This document shows, piece after piece, positions 39,901-49,043 of a stretch of DNA of 64,000 nucleotides. How positions within the stretch are numbered: the stretch's first letter is position 1; the number at the start of each line of letters is the position of its first letter. The position numbers were made by a program, and so were the translations under genes. This stretch comes from Marinobacter sp. 1-4A (lineage in GTDB: Bacteria > Pseudomonadota > Gammaproteobacteria > Pseudomonadales > Oleiphilaceae): the NCBI RefSeq assembly GCF_016597725.1, contig NZ_VCGY01000006.1, forward strand, positions 124,001 through 188,000, in the 5' to 3' direction. The notes below the pieces were generated by a model. The model did not search any database and was not told the origin of the DNA. It worked only from the letters and a program-made list of their open reading frames with translations.

Positions 39901-42285
39901 CTATTTTGCAGCGCGTGCTGTGGCGATCATCTGATCCGGCCGCAGCAGGAAGCGCGCGAGCGCCGGAAGCAGCCAAATTGCGCCAATCATATTCCACAGG
40001 AACATGAAAAATAGCAGGAAGCCCATATCGGCCTGGAACTTAATGGGTGAGAAGATCCAGGTCACCACACCCAGCCCCAAGGTTACACCGGTAAACATAA
40101 CAGCCTTTCCAGTAGAGCGCAGGGTCTCGAAATAGGCATCTTGAAGCGTTTTACCCTCGAGCAAGTATTTTTCAAGTTTGCTGTAAATATAGATGCCGTA
40201 GTCCACACCGATACCCACGCCAAGCGCAATCACAGGAAGGGTTGCTACCTTTATGCCAATACCCGACACAGCCATGATCGCTTCGCAGAGAATCGAGGTT
40301 AACCCCAGCGGCACAACAATACACAGCACAGCCCGAATAGAGCGGAACGTGGCAAAGCACAATAAGCTCACCACGCTATACACCAGGATAAGCATCATAT
40401 CCTTGGCGTTAGCGATAACCTCATTGGTAGCCGCTTCAACACCGGCATTACCAGCTGCAAGCAAGAAGGTGTGATTGTCGTTGCTGTTAGCTTCGGCAAA
40501 TACTTCCACTCTCTCGACCACAGTCTCCAGCGTTTCCGCTTTGTGATCTTCAAGGAACACAAGTACAGGCGTGAGGCTGCACTTGGTATTGATAAGTCCA
40601 GACGGCGCTTCACGGATGGACGCGTTAATAATGGTCTGGTTGCGGGAAATCTCATACCACTTCCAGTTGCCTTCGTTCAGCGCCTTGGTCACGATCTTGG
40701 ACACATCGGCAAGCGACGCGGAGGACTGGACGCCAGGGGTGTTTTGCAGCTCCCACTGAAGCGAGTCCATAGCCCGCAGCACATTGTACTGGGTGCATTG
40801 CTCCGCCGGTGTCTTAACCATCACAACCAGCACATCGGCACTTGTTGAGTAGTTGTCGATGATATAAGCATTATCCAAATTGTAGCGCGAGTCAGCACGC
40901 AGCTCAGGGGCACCCTGATCAAGATCACCTACTTTCAGATCCTGCTTGTAATACAGACCAAGCCCCAAACCCACCACAGCAATAAGCAGTGAAATCGGTG
41001 CGACGCCCGGATGCGCGAAGTAGGACATCAGCCGCCATTTGCGATCTTGTTTTTCGCCGTGGTTCTGTACATGACGAACACCACCCTTTGAAATACCAAG
41101 ATACGACATGATCAGTACATGCAGTACGAGATTGGTGATGATAACGAATGCAACACCCAAACCCGCGGCAATGGCCAGATCACGGATAACGTCAATTTCG
41201 ATGAAGAACAGCGTGAGGAAACCGAATGCGTCGGAAATCAGCGCCAACATGCCAGGGATATAAAGTGCACGGAATGCCAAACGGGCAGCGGTGATCGCAT
41301 CAAAACCTTTCGCAGCCTCTACTGCCATAGCGTTTACAATTTGCACGCCGTGGCTGATACCAATGGCAAAAACAAGGAAAGGCACAAGTACCGAATAAGG
41401 GTCCAACCCGTAGCCTAGCAGCCTCAGAGCGCCCAACTGCAGGAATACTGCAACAATGGAGGTAAATACAGGCACCAACGTGCCCGTGATGCAACGGGAA
41501 TACCAGAACAGTAACAACGTGGTCAGCAGGATCGTAATGCCTGCAAACCAGGCGATCGAACCAATCCCCTCGATCAAGTCGCCCACTTTTTTGGCGAAGC
41601 CGACAATGTGGATCTTGATGTTGGGATTTTGCGCTTCGTACTTATTCCGGATTTTTTCTTCCAACTCTCGAGAAAACGTTGCGTAATCCAGCGGCTCGCC
41701 AGTCTCCGGGTTTTTCTCATACAAAGGCGCGTACACGATAGTAGACTGGAAATTATCGGATACCAGCCGACCCACTTCGTTGGATCGCAGGATATTCTGG
41801 CGCAACTGTTCCAAACTTGCAGGCGAGCCGTCATAGTCATCGGGAATTACATTGCCGCCCTGAAAGCCTTGTTCCGTTACTTCCACCCATCGAACGTTTG
41901 ATGTCCAGAGAGTTTTCAGGCCAGACCGGTCGACACCGTTTAGGTAGAACACCTCGTCAGTGATCTGCTTTAGAGTCTCCATGTACTCAGGAGAGAAGAT
42001 ATCACCGGTTTTGGTTTCTACGGCAATACGCACAAAGTTGCCGAGGTTTTCCAAATCATTCCGGTGATCCAACATATTGATAACATACGGGTGCTCAAGC
42101 GGAATCATTCGCTCAAAACTTGCATCCGGCTGTATTTTTACCGCGTTGTAGCCCAAAAACGCCGTTAATATCAGGAAGCCGATGAGGATCACCGCCCGAT
42201 TGTTGAAAATCAGGCGCTCCAAAAACGGCTCGGCCTTTGGCGTTGTCAGGTAGTGTTCACCCCTGTCATGGTTCGGGTTGGACAT
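39901..42285 (-). CDS. RND superfamily (MMPL-type) exporter
   Basis: Inner-membrane protein of 794 residues with about 12 helices in two halves, each preceded by a periplasmic loop domain. LVPFLVFAIGISHGVQIVNA and PVIALGVGIGVDYGIYIYS are the paired membrane motifs of the hydrophobe/lipid exporter branch (MmpL, SSD-like). There is no adjacent membrane-fusion protein or outer-membrane channel, unlike drug-efflux RND systems. The gene follows YCF48-like and DUF1329 genes in one transcript, a grouping known from Pseudomonas and relatives where the substrate is thought to be a lipid or hydrophobic compound. GAGGGG precedes the ATG. Confidence 0.9.
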   Translation of the reverse strand: MSNPNHDRGEHYLTTPKAEPFLERLIFNNRAVILIGFLILTAFLGYNAVKIQPDASFERMIPLEHPYVINMLDHRNDLENLGNFVRIAVETKTGDIFSPEYMETLKQITDEVFYLNGVDRSGLKTLWTSNVRWVEVTEQGFQGGNVIPDDYDGSPASLEQLRQNILRSNEVGRLVSDNFQSTIVYAPLYEKNPETGEPLDYATFSRELEEKIRNKYEAQNPNIKIHIVGFAKKVGDLIEGIGSIAWFAGITILLTTLLLFWYSRCITGTLVPVFTSIVAVFLQLGALRLLGYGLDPYSVLVPFLVFAIGISHGVQIVNAMAVEAAKGFDAITAARLAFRALYIPGMLALISDAFGFLTLFFIEIDVIRDLAIAAGLGVAFVIITNLVLHVLIMSYLGISKGGVRHVQNHGEKQDRKWRLMSYFAHPGVAPISLLIAVVGLGLGLYYKQDLKVGDLDQGAPELRADSRYNLDNAYIIDNYSTSADVLVVMVKTPAEQCTQYNVLRAMDSLQWELQNTPGVQSSASLADVSKIVTKALNEGNWKWYEISRNQTIINASIREAPSGLINTKCSLTPVLVFLEDHKAETLETVVERVEVFAEANSNDNHTFLLAAGNAGVEAATNEVIANAKDMMLILVYSVVSLLCFATFRSIRAVLCIVVPLGLTSILCEAIMAVSGIGIKVATLPVIALGVGIGVDYGIYIYSKLEKYLLEGKTLQDAYFETLRSTGKAVMFTGVTLGLGVVTWIFSPIKFQADMGFLLFFMFLWNMIGAIWLLPALARFLLRPDQMIATARAAK

Positions 42286-42331
42286 TCAAAAGCCCCTCTA
42301 TTATTTTTTCGGTTGTTGCCACATCAGGGCG

Positions 42332-43480
42332 TTATTGAAGGTTCTTTCCGCGCGCATCGGTAATCTTCACGCCGCTTTCACCGACAACGAGAAGATTGGT
42401 TCCAGCTACCGGAACGACGCTCATTATGCCCGCCCGGTCACTCCGGAAGTGCTCACGAAACGAGTCTGCGCCATTACCGCTCATAAGCACAGTGCCACCA
42501 TTGCCAACCAAAGTTATCCGGCCGTCTTCAGCGACAGCGCCATCATTAAGCGTTGCGCCCGCACTGTTCGGCACCATTCGCCAGCTTTTCCCCAAATCGG
42601 TTGAAAACAGCATGTTGCCACGCAAGCCAAAAGCTAGAATCTCGTTCACCTGACCGGTTCCAATGACGCCAAACAGAGAACCCTCATAGGGGCTTTCTCG
42701 GCGCTCCCAGGTTGTTCCGTTATCCACCGAAACATGGATTTGCCCGGCTTCCCCAACGATCACAAGTGCACCACCGGTAACGCGGGTAATGCTGTTAAGG
42801 TGAAAGTTTTGGGCATTCTGAATTTTCGGTGCCCAATCGCTCCAACTATTTCCGCCATCTTGCGTGCGCAGGATCATTCCGTAGGCGCCTACAACAAACC
42901 CGTGCTGATCGTTCTCAAACCAAACACCAAGCAACGGGTTTACAGGACCGATATCCAAATCTGACTGCATGTTTTCCATAGCAAAAATCAGATCATCCAT
43001 TGCCCATTCAAGATCAGCTTTCTCCGACTCGGGCGCTTCTTCAATGCGCTCTTCCATCGCAGCAATCTGATCTTCCTTGCTCGCAATGGCCAACTCAGAC
43101 GCATCAATCCCCGTTAACTGGAGGCTCCAATTCTCACCACCGTCCTCGGTATGCAGAACCACCCCGCTGTGGCCAACAGCCCAGCCATGGGTTTCTGTTC
43201 CGAAGTCCACAGCCGTTAGAGTGACAGACACAGGTACGCTGCCCTGCTCCCAGGATTTTCCGCCATCATCGGAATATATGATGTGCCCCCTTTCACCAAC
43301 CGCCACTATCCTGTCACCCGCGCGAACGGCGTCAGTGAGAAGATTGGATGGGGCCAAGTCGGTTTGCCGGGCCGGCGTTTCGATAAGATCCGCAAGCGCA
43401 TATGCCGCTGGCGCGGACCAAACCATGGAAAGCCCGAGGCAGGCTGCCCCTAGCGTCTTGCACATCAACCTTTTAGCCAT
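42332..43480 (-). CDS. YCF48/HCF136-like beta-propeller, exported
   Basis: Secreted protein of 382 residues with a signal peptide ending near SAPAAYALA. Repeats of about 45-50 residues, such as GERGHIIYSDDGGKSWEQG and GHSGVVLHTEDGGENW, form the BNR/YCF48 beta-propeller. Between repeats, residues about 125-175 insert an acidic helical segment (EDQIAAMEERIEEAPE). YCF48 relatives help assemble photosystem II in plastids; bacterial ones sit with RND and DUF1329 genes and probably act as a periplasmic partner. It lies 46 bases from the RND gene and 48 from the DUF1329 gene. Confidence 0.87.
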   Translation of the reverse strand: MAKRLMCKTLGAACLGLSMVWSAPAAYALADLIETPARQTDLAPSNLLTDAVRAGDRIVAVGERGHIIYSDDGGKSWEQGSVPVSVTLTAVDFGTETHGWAVGHSGVVLHTEDGGENWSLQLTGIDASELAIASKEDQIAAMEERIEEAPESEKADLEWAMDDLIFAMENMQSDLDIGPVNPLLGVWFENDQHGFVVGAYGMILRTQDGGNSWSDWAPKIQNAQNFHLNSITRVTGGALVIVGEAGQIHVSVDNGTTWERRESPYEGSLFGVIGTGQVNEILAFGLRGNMLFSTDLGKSWRMVPNSAGATLNDGAVAEDGRITLVGNGGTVLMSGNGADSFREHFRSDRAGIMSVVPVAGTNLLVVGESGVKITDARGKNLQ

Positions 43481-43528
43481 TCAGATTGCCTATTATGTTG
43501 TTTTAACTGTAAATCTCTGGCGTGCGCT

Positions 43529-44917
43529 TTAACGAACACTCCTGCGACGCAGGGAAGCCGGAGAGTAATAGCGCTTGTTCGGAACTTCTTCTGTGAGCAC
43601 ACGGGTATTTGGCTCTTCAGTATCTAGGCCGAGCACGTGATAGCGACGCGCCTGTAGATCATGATAGACGTCCAAAACTGTCCACACACCCGGAAGTTCA
43701 TAATAATTTTTTGCCAAACCCATGGTTACACGCCACAACTCTCCACGGCCGTCATACTGATCTAGCAAAAGTGTATTCCAGCTATCCTCATCCACATAAA
43801 AACGACGCTTGCCGTAGATATGACGGGCACCGTCTTTCAGGGTGGCTTCAACCACGTGCACACGGTGCAATTCCCAACGGGTCAGGTCCGGGTTCAAGTG
43901 GGAAATGCCGAGAATTTCAGAATAAGGCGTGCCTTTTTCGCCAATTCGGTAGTTGTTATAAGGAACGTAAATTTCCTTTACACCCTCATAGTTCCAGTTG
44001 TAGCGATCCAGAGCACCGTTAAAAATATCTGAATCGTCTGCCGTGCGAAGGTTATCCGCCGTTGCAATTGGTGAATCATAACCCAAGTTCGGGGCTCTAC
44101 GAACGCGGCGCTGCCCAGCGTTATAACCCCAGCCATTTCTTGGATTAATGATTTGATTCAGTGTTTCGTGAATCAGAATGGCGCTTCCCGCAAGGCGCGG
44201 TGGCGACTGGGTAAACGAGGTGTAATAGAAAATAATGTTGTCCAACTCCTCCTCGCTGCCCTCTGGATTATAGAAGTTGAAAAACGCCTCTTGCTGGGTC
44301 GTGACCAGTGAGTAATCGCCATTGGCTTGCACAGCAACCTCACTAGAGCGACGAGTGCCGGACACTCCGCGCCAACGAGTAAGATGATTCCAGATAACCT
44401 GCCAAGCTTTTTGCTCATCATTCCCACTCAGAATCGGGAAGGGGTAGCCGCCATAGGCGCCATCAAGACCCTCACCCGTACCAACAACTTCTGCCTTAAC
44501 AGCATTCTCACGGGTGTTTTTAGCAACCCATTCGGGTACTGCATGGGTACGACGGGACTTGTAAACCGGAACACGAAAACTGGTTGGATAGGTTTCAAGC
44601 ATTGCCAGAACGCCGTCTGAAAGATGCGCCGCGTACTGGTCTTTGTTCGCTGCAGTGATGGTGAACAGCACTTCGTCGTTCGGGAAAGGGTCTATATGAT
44701 GCTGACCTGATTCACTATAGCCAGCGGGTGGCTTAGTTATACCGCCCGTCCACTCCGGGATAGTGCCGGATTCATTGCCCGCTTTGGGGGAGCCGAAAGG
44801 CGTCAGGGTTTGGCCGAGGCGCGATGCCTCAGCTGAAGAAACGGCTGCCCATGAAGATGTTGACGCTATCGAGAGGGCGAGCAAGCCCCCGAGTAACGCA
44901 CTTTTTTTATAGTTCAT
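43529..44917 (-). CDS. DUF1329 family outer-membrane-associated protein
   Basis: Exported protein of 462 residues. The start at 44917 gives a signal peptide (NYKKSALLGGLLALSIASTS, cleavage near SSWA). An ATG 22 codons upstream would place charged residues before it. Residues SAEASRLGQTLTPFGSPKAG and IPEWTGGITKPP are typical at the mature N-terminus of DUF1329. The family is distantly LolB/LolA-like in my memory, and is usually coded beside DUF1302, RND and YCF48 genes. DUF1302 is missing from this window. A lipid-shuttling role is inferred from the neighbours. Confidence 0.87.
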   Translation of the reverse strand: MNYKKSALLGGLLALSIASTSSWAAVSSAEASRLGQTLTPFGSPKAGNESGTIPEWTGGITKPPAGYSESGQHHIDPFPNDEVLFTITAANKDQYAAHLSDGVLAMLETYPTSFRVPVYKSRRTHAVPEWVAKNTRENAVKAEVVGTGEGLDGAYGGYPFPILSGNDEQKAWQVIWNHLTRWRGVSGTRRSSEVAVQANGDYSLVTTQQEAFFNFYNPEGSEEELDNIIFYYTSFTQSPPRLAGSAILIHETLNQIINPRNGWGYNAGQRRVRRAPNLGYDSPIATADNLRTADDSDIFNGALDRYNWNYEGVKEIYVPYNNYRIGEKGTPYSEILGISHLNPDLTRWELHRVHVVEATLKDGARHIYGKRRFYVDEDSWNTLLLDQYDGRGELWRVTMGLAKNYYELPGVWTVLDVYHDLQARRYHVLGLDTEEPNTRVLTEEVPNKRYYSPASLRRRSVR

Positions 44918-44968
44918 ATATCGCCCTGAAATCATTTTGGAAGCCTGTGGAAAGGCTTTTTTATTGTT

Positions 44969-44999
44969 ACCTGTTGAAGACACAGGCTTTCTAACAGGT
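44969..44999. promoter_or_regulatory. inverted repeat upstream of the DUF1329-YCF48-RND cluster
   Basis: ACCTGTT and AACAGGT lie 17 bases apart, 52-82 bp upstream of the DUF1329 start, in the expected promoter region. Candidate operator for an unidentified regulator. Confidence 0.35.
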
Positions 45000-45047
45000 T
45001 AGCCAATCTGTCAAGGTTGTCTATCGACCGAAAGTGCGATTTTGTAT

Positions 45048-45080
45048 CCAGCTGTAATCAGGACGTTCAATTACAGCTGG
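45048..45080. repeat. 11-bp inverted repeat after pepN
   Basis: CCAGCTGTAAT and ATTACAGCTGG are perfect complements 11 bases apart. It follows the pepN stop by 18 bases on the minus strand but lacks a T run there, so termination is uncertain. Confidence 0.5.
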
Positions 45081-45097
45081 CTTTCTAACACGAGACC

Positions 45098-47749
45098 TTA
45101 GGCTTCAAGGCTCTTATGCACCACTTCGTACAAATCCGCTGACAGCTCGGGCTTATCTCGGATCTTTTCCAGCGCCTTGTGCATTAATGCGCTGTAGGTT
45201 GGTGCAAACTTCTTCCAGCGTGTCAGTGGCGCCACTAAACGAGCGGCGATCTGCGGATTACTGTCATCCAACCGGCACACCTGATCCGCAAGAAACCCGT
45301 AGCCCGAACCGTCTGGATTGTGGAATGCCGCCAAATTCTGGCCCGCGAACACGCCAATAACGGAACGTATCTTGTTGGGATTTTTCCAGTCAAATGCCGC
45401 GTGCTTTAGTAGTGCCTGAATCTGTGGCAACTGCCCTGCCCGATCGCTGGAGGCTTGCACGGCAAACCACTGCTCAACAACCTGCGGGTCATCCTGGAAG
45501 CGCTCGTAGAAGTCAGCCAGAGCTTGGCTTCGCTCCGCCGCGTATTCGGAGTTCACCAATGCGCGCAATGCACCTATACGGTCGGTCATATTGTCGGCAT
45601 CGCTATACTGCTTAACAGCCAGATCGCGACCCGCATCGTCATTAATCAGCAGCAGCCACGATAATGCTGTATTCCTCAAGCTGCGGCGAGCGATGGACTC
45701 CGGCGTAACTCCATAAGCTCCGCCGCCCGTATTTGCGTGATAGCAGGCCACCAACTCATCCCGAAGCGAGGTGGCGAGGTGGCTCAATACACGTTCGCGT
45801 GCACGGTGAATAGCGGCGACATCCGGGCTATCCGCCAGCTCGATCAGGTAGGCCTCGGAGGGCAACTGCAGCATTTTAGCAACCAGTGCCTGATCGAGTG
45901 ACACATCGGCAAGCAAGGCTCTGTATGCCTCTACCAATCGCGGCTCAATCTCCGCCGTCTCGGGTGAGCTAACCAGTGACTGGATGACATCCACAGCAAG
46001 GCGTTGGCCAGCGTCCCAGCGATTGAAACCATCCGGATCATGGCTCATCAAAAACACCAGCTGTTCACGGCTCCAGGGATAAATCACCCGCACTGGCGCA
46101 GAAAAGTGACGCAGAAGCGAGGGCACAGGCTTCTGGGCCAAGCCATGAAACTCGAAGGTGTGGCTTGCTTCTGTCAGTTCAAGAACCCGCTCGGTCGGCA
46201 CGCTTGCTGCATCACCCGTGCTTTCGAGCCGCAGGGGCAAGGCTTCGCCCTCAACACCCAGCAGGCCCAGAGCAAAAGGAATATGCTGCGGTTTTTTGTT
46301 GGTCTGCCCGGGTGTGTCGGGAATTGTCTGCTCAACCGTTAGGCGGTAGATGCCTTGTTCCGAATCATATTCGTCTGACACCGTCAGTACGGGTGTGCCT
46401 GCTTGGTCGTACCACAAGCGGAACTGCGTGAGGTCCCGGCCAGACGCATCCTCCATCGCCTTTACAAAGTCGTCGGTGGTAACTGCCTGGCCATCGTGGC
46501 GCTCGAAATACAGATCACTGCCTTTGCGGAACAGATCCGGCCCTAGCAGGGTATGAATCATGCGAACAACTTCTGCACCTTTTTCATAGATCGTCAGGGT
46601 GTAGAAGTTGCTAATTTCCATGTACGAGGCAGGTCGTACCGGATGCGCCATGGGGCCGGCATCTTCTGCGAACTGGGCAGTGCGAAGTAGTGTTACATCC
46701 TCTATGCGCTTGACCGTTGGAGAGCCCATATCAGCCGAAAAGGTGGAATCCCGAAATACCGTAAACCCTTCTTTCAGGCTCAGCTGAAACCAATCTCGAC
46801 AAGTTACCCGGTTGCCAGACCAGTTATGAAAATACTCATGGGCAACGATGGCCTCAATACGCTGAAATGCCAGATCAGTGGCGGTCTCTTGGCTGGCCAA
46901 AACACATGAAGAGTTAAAAACATTAAGGCCTTTGTTTTCCATGGCCCCCATATTGAAATCATCCACCGCAACAATCATGAAGATATCCAGATCGTACTCG
47001 CGACCGTAAACCTCTTCATCCCAGCGCATAGAGCGCTTGAGGGAGTCCATGGCATGCTCGCATTTAGCAGCGTTACGGGGTTCAACATATATACGCAGAT
47101 CAATGTCTCGGCCGGAACAGGTAGTGAAGGTATCCTGCTTTTCCACAAGATCGCCCGCTACAAGAGCAAAAAGATAACTCGGCTTTGGGAACGGGTCTTC
47201 CCATGTAACAAAGTGGCGACCGTTCTCCAGATCGCCCCGATCTATATCGTTGCCGTTCGACAGCAACACCGGGCAAGTGGCTTTATCTGCCTCAATGCGG
47301 GTGCGATATCGAGCCATCACATCCGGCCGATCCGGAAAATAAGTAATGCAGCGAAAACCCTCCGCTTCACACTGGGTACAGAACATACCGGAAGATTTGT
47401 ATAGCCCTTCAAGGCGGGTATTGTTCTGGGGCTCAATCCAGGTCACAACGGTTAATTCGAACTGGGATGGCACACTAGTAATAACGAGATGCTCGCCGGT
47501 CTCTTCATAGTCGTTGCCCGCTACCAGCGCCTTACCGTCCAATTCAACTCGCTCAAGCTTGAGGCTATCGCCGTCTAGCGTAAGCGGTGCGGACACTTCT
47601 TTAGATTCCGGGTTTTGGCGCACGCTCAATGTGCTGTGGACCCTTGCACCATCATCGTAGAGCTGAAAGCAAAGTTCGACGGTGTCCACCAGATAGGCAG
47701 GTACTTTGTATTCGCTCAGGTGAATGGTTTTCGGCTGATTTGTGCGCAT
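45098..47749 (-). CDS. pepN: aminopeptidase N
   Basis: M1 zinc aminopeptidase of 883 residues that trims N-terminal residues from peptides in the cytoplasm. GAMENKGLN (about residue 268) binds the substrate amino end. HEYFHNWSGN with the downstream Glu in SLKEGFTVF (about 305-330) forms the HExxH-x18-E zinc site. The four-domain E. coli-type layout is complete, including the C-terminal helical superstructure. GGAG precedes the ATG. It is downstream of DUF1315-DUF2797 genes, as in Pseudomonas. Confidence 0.96.
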   Translation of the reverse strand: MRTNQPKTIHLSEYKVPAYLVDTVELCFQLYDDGARVHSTLSVRQNPESKEVSAPLTLDGDSLKLERVELDGKALVAGNDYEETGEHLVITSVPSQFELTVVTWIEPQNNTRLEGLYKSSGMFCTQCEAEGFRCITYFPDRPDVMARYRTRIEADKATCPVLLSNGNDIDRGDLENGRHFVTWEDPFPKPSYLFALVAGDLVEKQDTFTTCSGRDIDLRIYVEPRNAAKCEHAMDSLKRSMRWDEEVYGREYDLDIFMIVAVDDFNMGAMENKGLNVFNSSCVLASQETATDLAFQRIEAIVAHEYFHNWSGNRVTCRDWFQLSLKEGFTVFRDSTFSADMGSPTVKRIEDVTLLRTAQFAEDAGPMAHPVRPASYMEISNFYTLTIYEKGAEVVRMIHTLLGPDLFRKGSDLYFERHDGQAVTTDDFVKAMEDASGRDLTQFRLWYDQAGTPVLTVSDEYDSEQGIYRLTVEQTIPDTPGQTNKKPQHIPFALGLLGVEGEALPLRLESTGDAASVPTERVLELTEASHTFEFHGLAQKPVPSLLRHFSAPVRVIYPWSREQLVFLMSHDPDGFNRWDAGQRLAVDVIQSLVSSPETAEIEPRLVEAYRALLADVSLDQALVAKMLQLPSEAYLIELADSPDVAAIHRARERVLSHLATSLRDELVACYHANTGGGAYGVTPESIARRSLRNTALSWLLLINDDAGRDLAVKQYSDADNMTDRIGALRALVNSEYAAERSQALADFYERFQDDPQVVEQWFAVQASSDRAGQLPQIQALLKHAAFDWKNPNKIRSVIGVFAGQNLAAFHNPDGSGYGFLADQVCRLDDSNPQIAARLVAPLTRWKKFAPTYSALMHKALEKIRDKPELSADLYEVVHKSLEA

Positions 47750-47833
47750 TTATTGTCTCCAGATTTCTCAGCCCGAGACCTGTCCAAAGCAGGCACTCGG
47801 GTTTTATAAAAGCGGCCGGGAATGGGTGGTTAA

Positions 47834-48673
47834 TTAAGCACCCATCACCCGGAAACGAACTTCGTAACCGGTAAATTTGCGAATATTGATCACACCGGTG
47901 TCGAGTATCAGGTATTGCCCCTTGATACCCTCAAGTATCCCTTCTACTTCCGGTGTTTTATCCAAATTGTGGGTTTTGATTTTCGCTGGCCAGACATGTA
48001 CCGGGTAAGTCAGGTCAAGCCCTTGCTCGTCGACCTCACGAATAGCACCTTGCCCATGTTCTTCCCGCAGCGCAGCGATATCATCCGTAATGAGGGATAA
48101 AATTCTCTGGCGCTCCTGCACAAGATCCAATTCCGGCACATCGCCTTTGAGCATGGCGCGCCAGTTTGTGCGATCCGCAACGTGCGCTTTACAGGCCACC
48201 TCAACAAGACCGGAAAGGTGGCGGGTCGCCACTCTCAGCATGGGAATGGCATCCACCGCACCCTGATCAATCCAGCGCGTTGGCACCTGAGAGCCGCGGG
48301 TAATGCCCACTTTTAGGCCAGACGAGTTGGCCAGATAAACCACATGCTCGATCATGCAGTGGGTTTCACCCCATTCAGGCTCACGACAGGTACCCAAGTG
48401 GTAGTGACACTTTTCCGGGCTCATTATGCAGCTATCACAGGCCGCCAGCTTACGGAAACAGGGGTAACAGAAGCCTTGATTGAAGCTCTTTTTCGTTGTT
48501 CGGTCGCAGTTAATACATCGGATTACGCCTTCATAATCGAAGCGTATGGGCTTACCTATGAGATCATTCAATGGCACCCGTTCATCGCCCACAGCTAACG
48601 CATAAGACACCGGGTCGGCAGTTTCGGCAGGCATTTTCCGGAGCCGCCCGGTTACATCTGCAAGGTTGCTCAA
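47834..48673 (-). CDS. DUF2797 domain protein with zinc-finger cysteines
   Basis: Cytoplasmic protein of 279 residues. Residues about 55-105 carry cysteine and histidine pairs: CINCDRTTKKSF, GFCYPCFRKLAACDSC, EKCHYHLGTCRE and ETHC, enough for two or more zinc sites. The following stretch VVYLANSSGLKVGITR recalls the GIY-YIG-like fold assigned to part of this family, which is inference. TTG at 48673 is the likely start because GAGG is seven bases upstream and it overlaps the DUF1315 stop (TTGA); an ATG 13 codons later is weaker. Function unknown. Confidence 0.85.
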   Translation of the reverse strand: MSNLADVTGRLRKMPAETADPVSYALAVGDERVPLNDLIGKPIRFDYEGVIRCINCDRTTKKSFNQGFCYPCFRKLAACDSCIMSPEKCHYHLGTCREPEWGETHCMIEHVVYLANSSGLKVGITRGSQVPTRWIDQGAVDAIPMLRVATRHLSGLVEVACKAHVADRTNWRAMLKGDVPELDLVQERQRILSLITDDIAALREEHGQGAIREVDEQGLDLTYPVHVWPAKIKTHNLDKTPEVEGILEGIKGQYLILDTGVINIRKFTGYEVRFRVMGA

Positions 48674-48963
48674 GACTTAACCTCAACAAACTGGTCAGGA
48701 TCAATATTGTTACCGCCTGATTGATTACGCTGCACGCTCGGGTCACATGCGGTGCCAGCCTTACTGCCTCGATCAAGATAGCCCACTCGCTCCTGCTCCG
48801 GGATACCATGCAGGTTCTCGTAGTAGATAACAGCTTCCAGACTAATTTCACGCTGCTGCGGCGTAAGCTTCCGGCCATCGGGCCATTTTCCAAGTTCAAT
48901 GGACTGGCGCAGGCTCTGGTAAACGTTAGGGTCGAGTCGCTTGATTAACTCTTCGTAGGTCAT
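48670..48963 (-). CDS. DUF1315 (YeaC-like) protein
   Basis: Small acidic cytoplasmic protein of 97 residues. MTYEELIKRLDPNVYQSLRQ, then ELGKWPDGRKLTPQQREISL are the family core. Function is unknown. It overlaps the DUF2797 gene by four bases and precedes it. Its start is about 60 bp from a Fur-like site that more likely serves the opposite-strand small RNA, but could also affect this gene. Confidence 0.88.
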   Translation of the reverse strand: MTYEELIKRLDPNVYQSLRQSIELGKWPDGRKLTPQQREISLEAVIYYENLHGIPEQERVGYLDRGSKAGTACDPSVQRNQSGGNNIDPDQFVEVKS

Positions 48964-49007
48964 CCGGTTCTCCTGAACAAACCTTCATAAAAAAGTAGAG
49001 GAATCGT

Positions 49008-49039
49008 TTGACAGATATAAACGATAATGATTATCATTG
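49008..49039 (+). promoter_or_regulatory. promoter with overlapping Fur box
   Basis: TTGACA (49008-49013) and TATCAT (49032-49037) with an 18-bp spacer form a near-consensus promoter on the plus strand. GATAATGATTATCATT (49023-49038) covers the -10 and matches the first 16 positions of the classic Fur box at all but one. It contains the 13-bp palindrome AATGATTATCATT. Repression by Fe-Fur is predicted. Confidence 0.72.
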
Positions 49040-49043
49040 CTCT

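Noticed and set aside
44941..44966. AAGCCT/AGGCTT hairpin with T run facing the plus strand, before the DUF1329 gene
   Set aside because: Only six base pairs, and no plus-strand transcript is expected there. Unlike the 49.1 kb case there is no promoter nearby.
47771..47806. Hairpin CCCGAG/CTCGGG followed by TTTTAT on the plus strand, upstream of pepN
   Set aside because: No plus-strand gene or promoter leads to it. On the minus strand it lies in the pepN leader without a T run. Kept out as a terminator, possible leader hairpin only.
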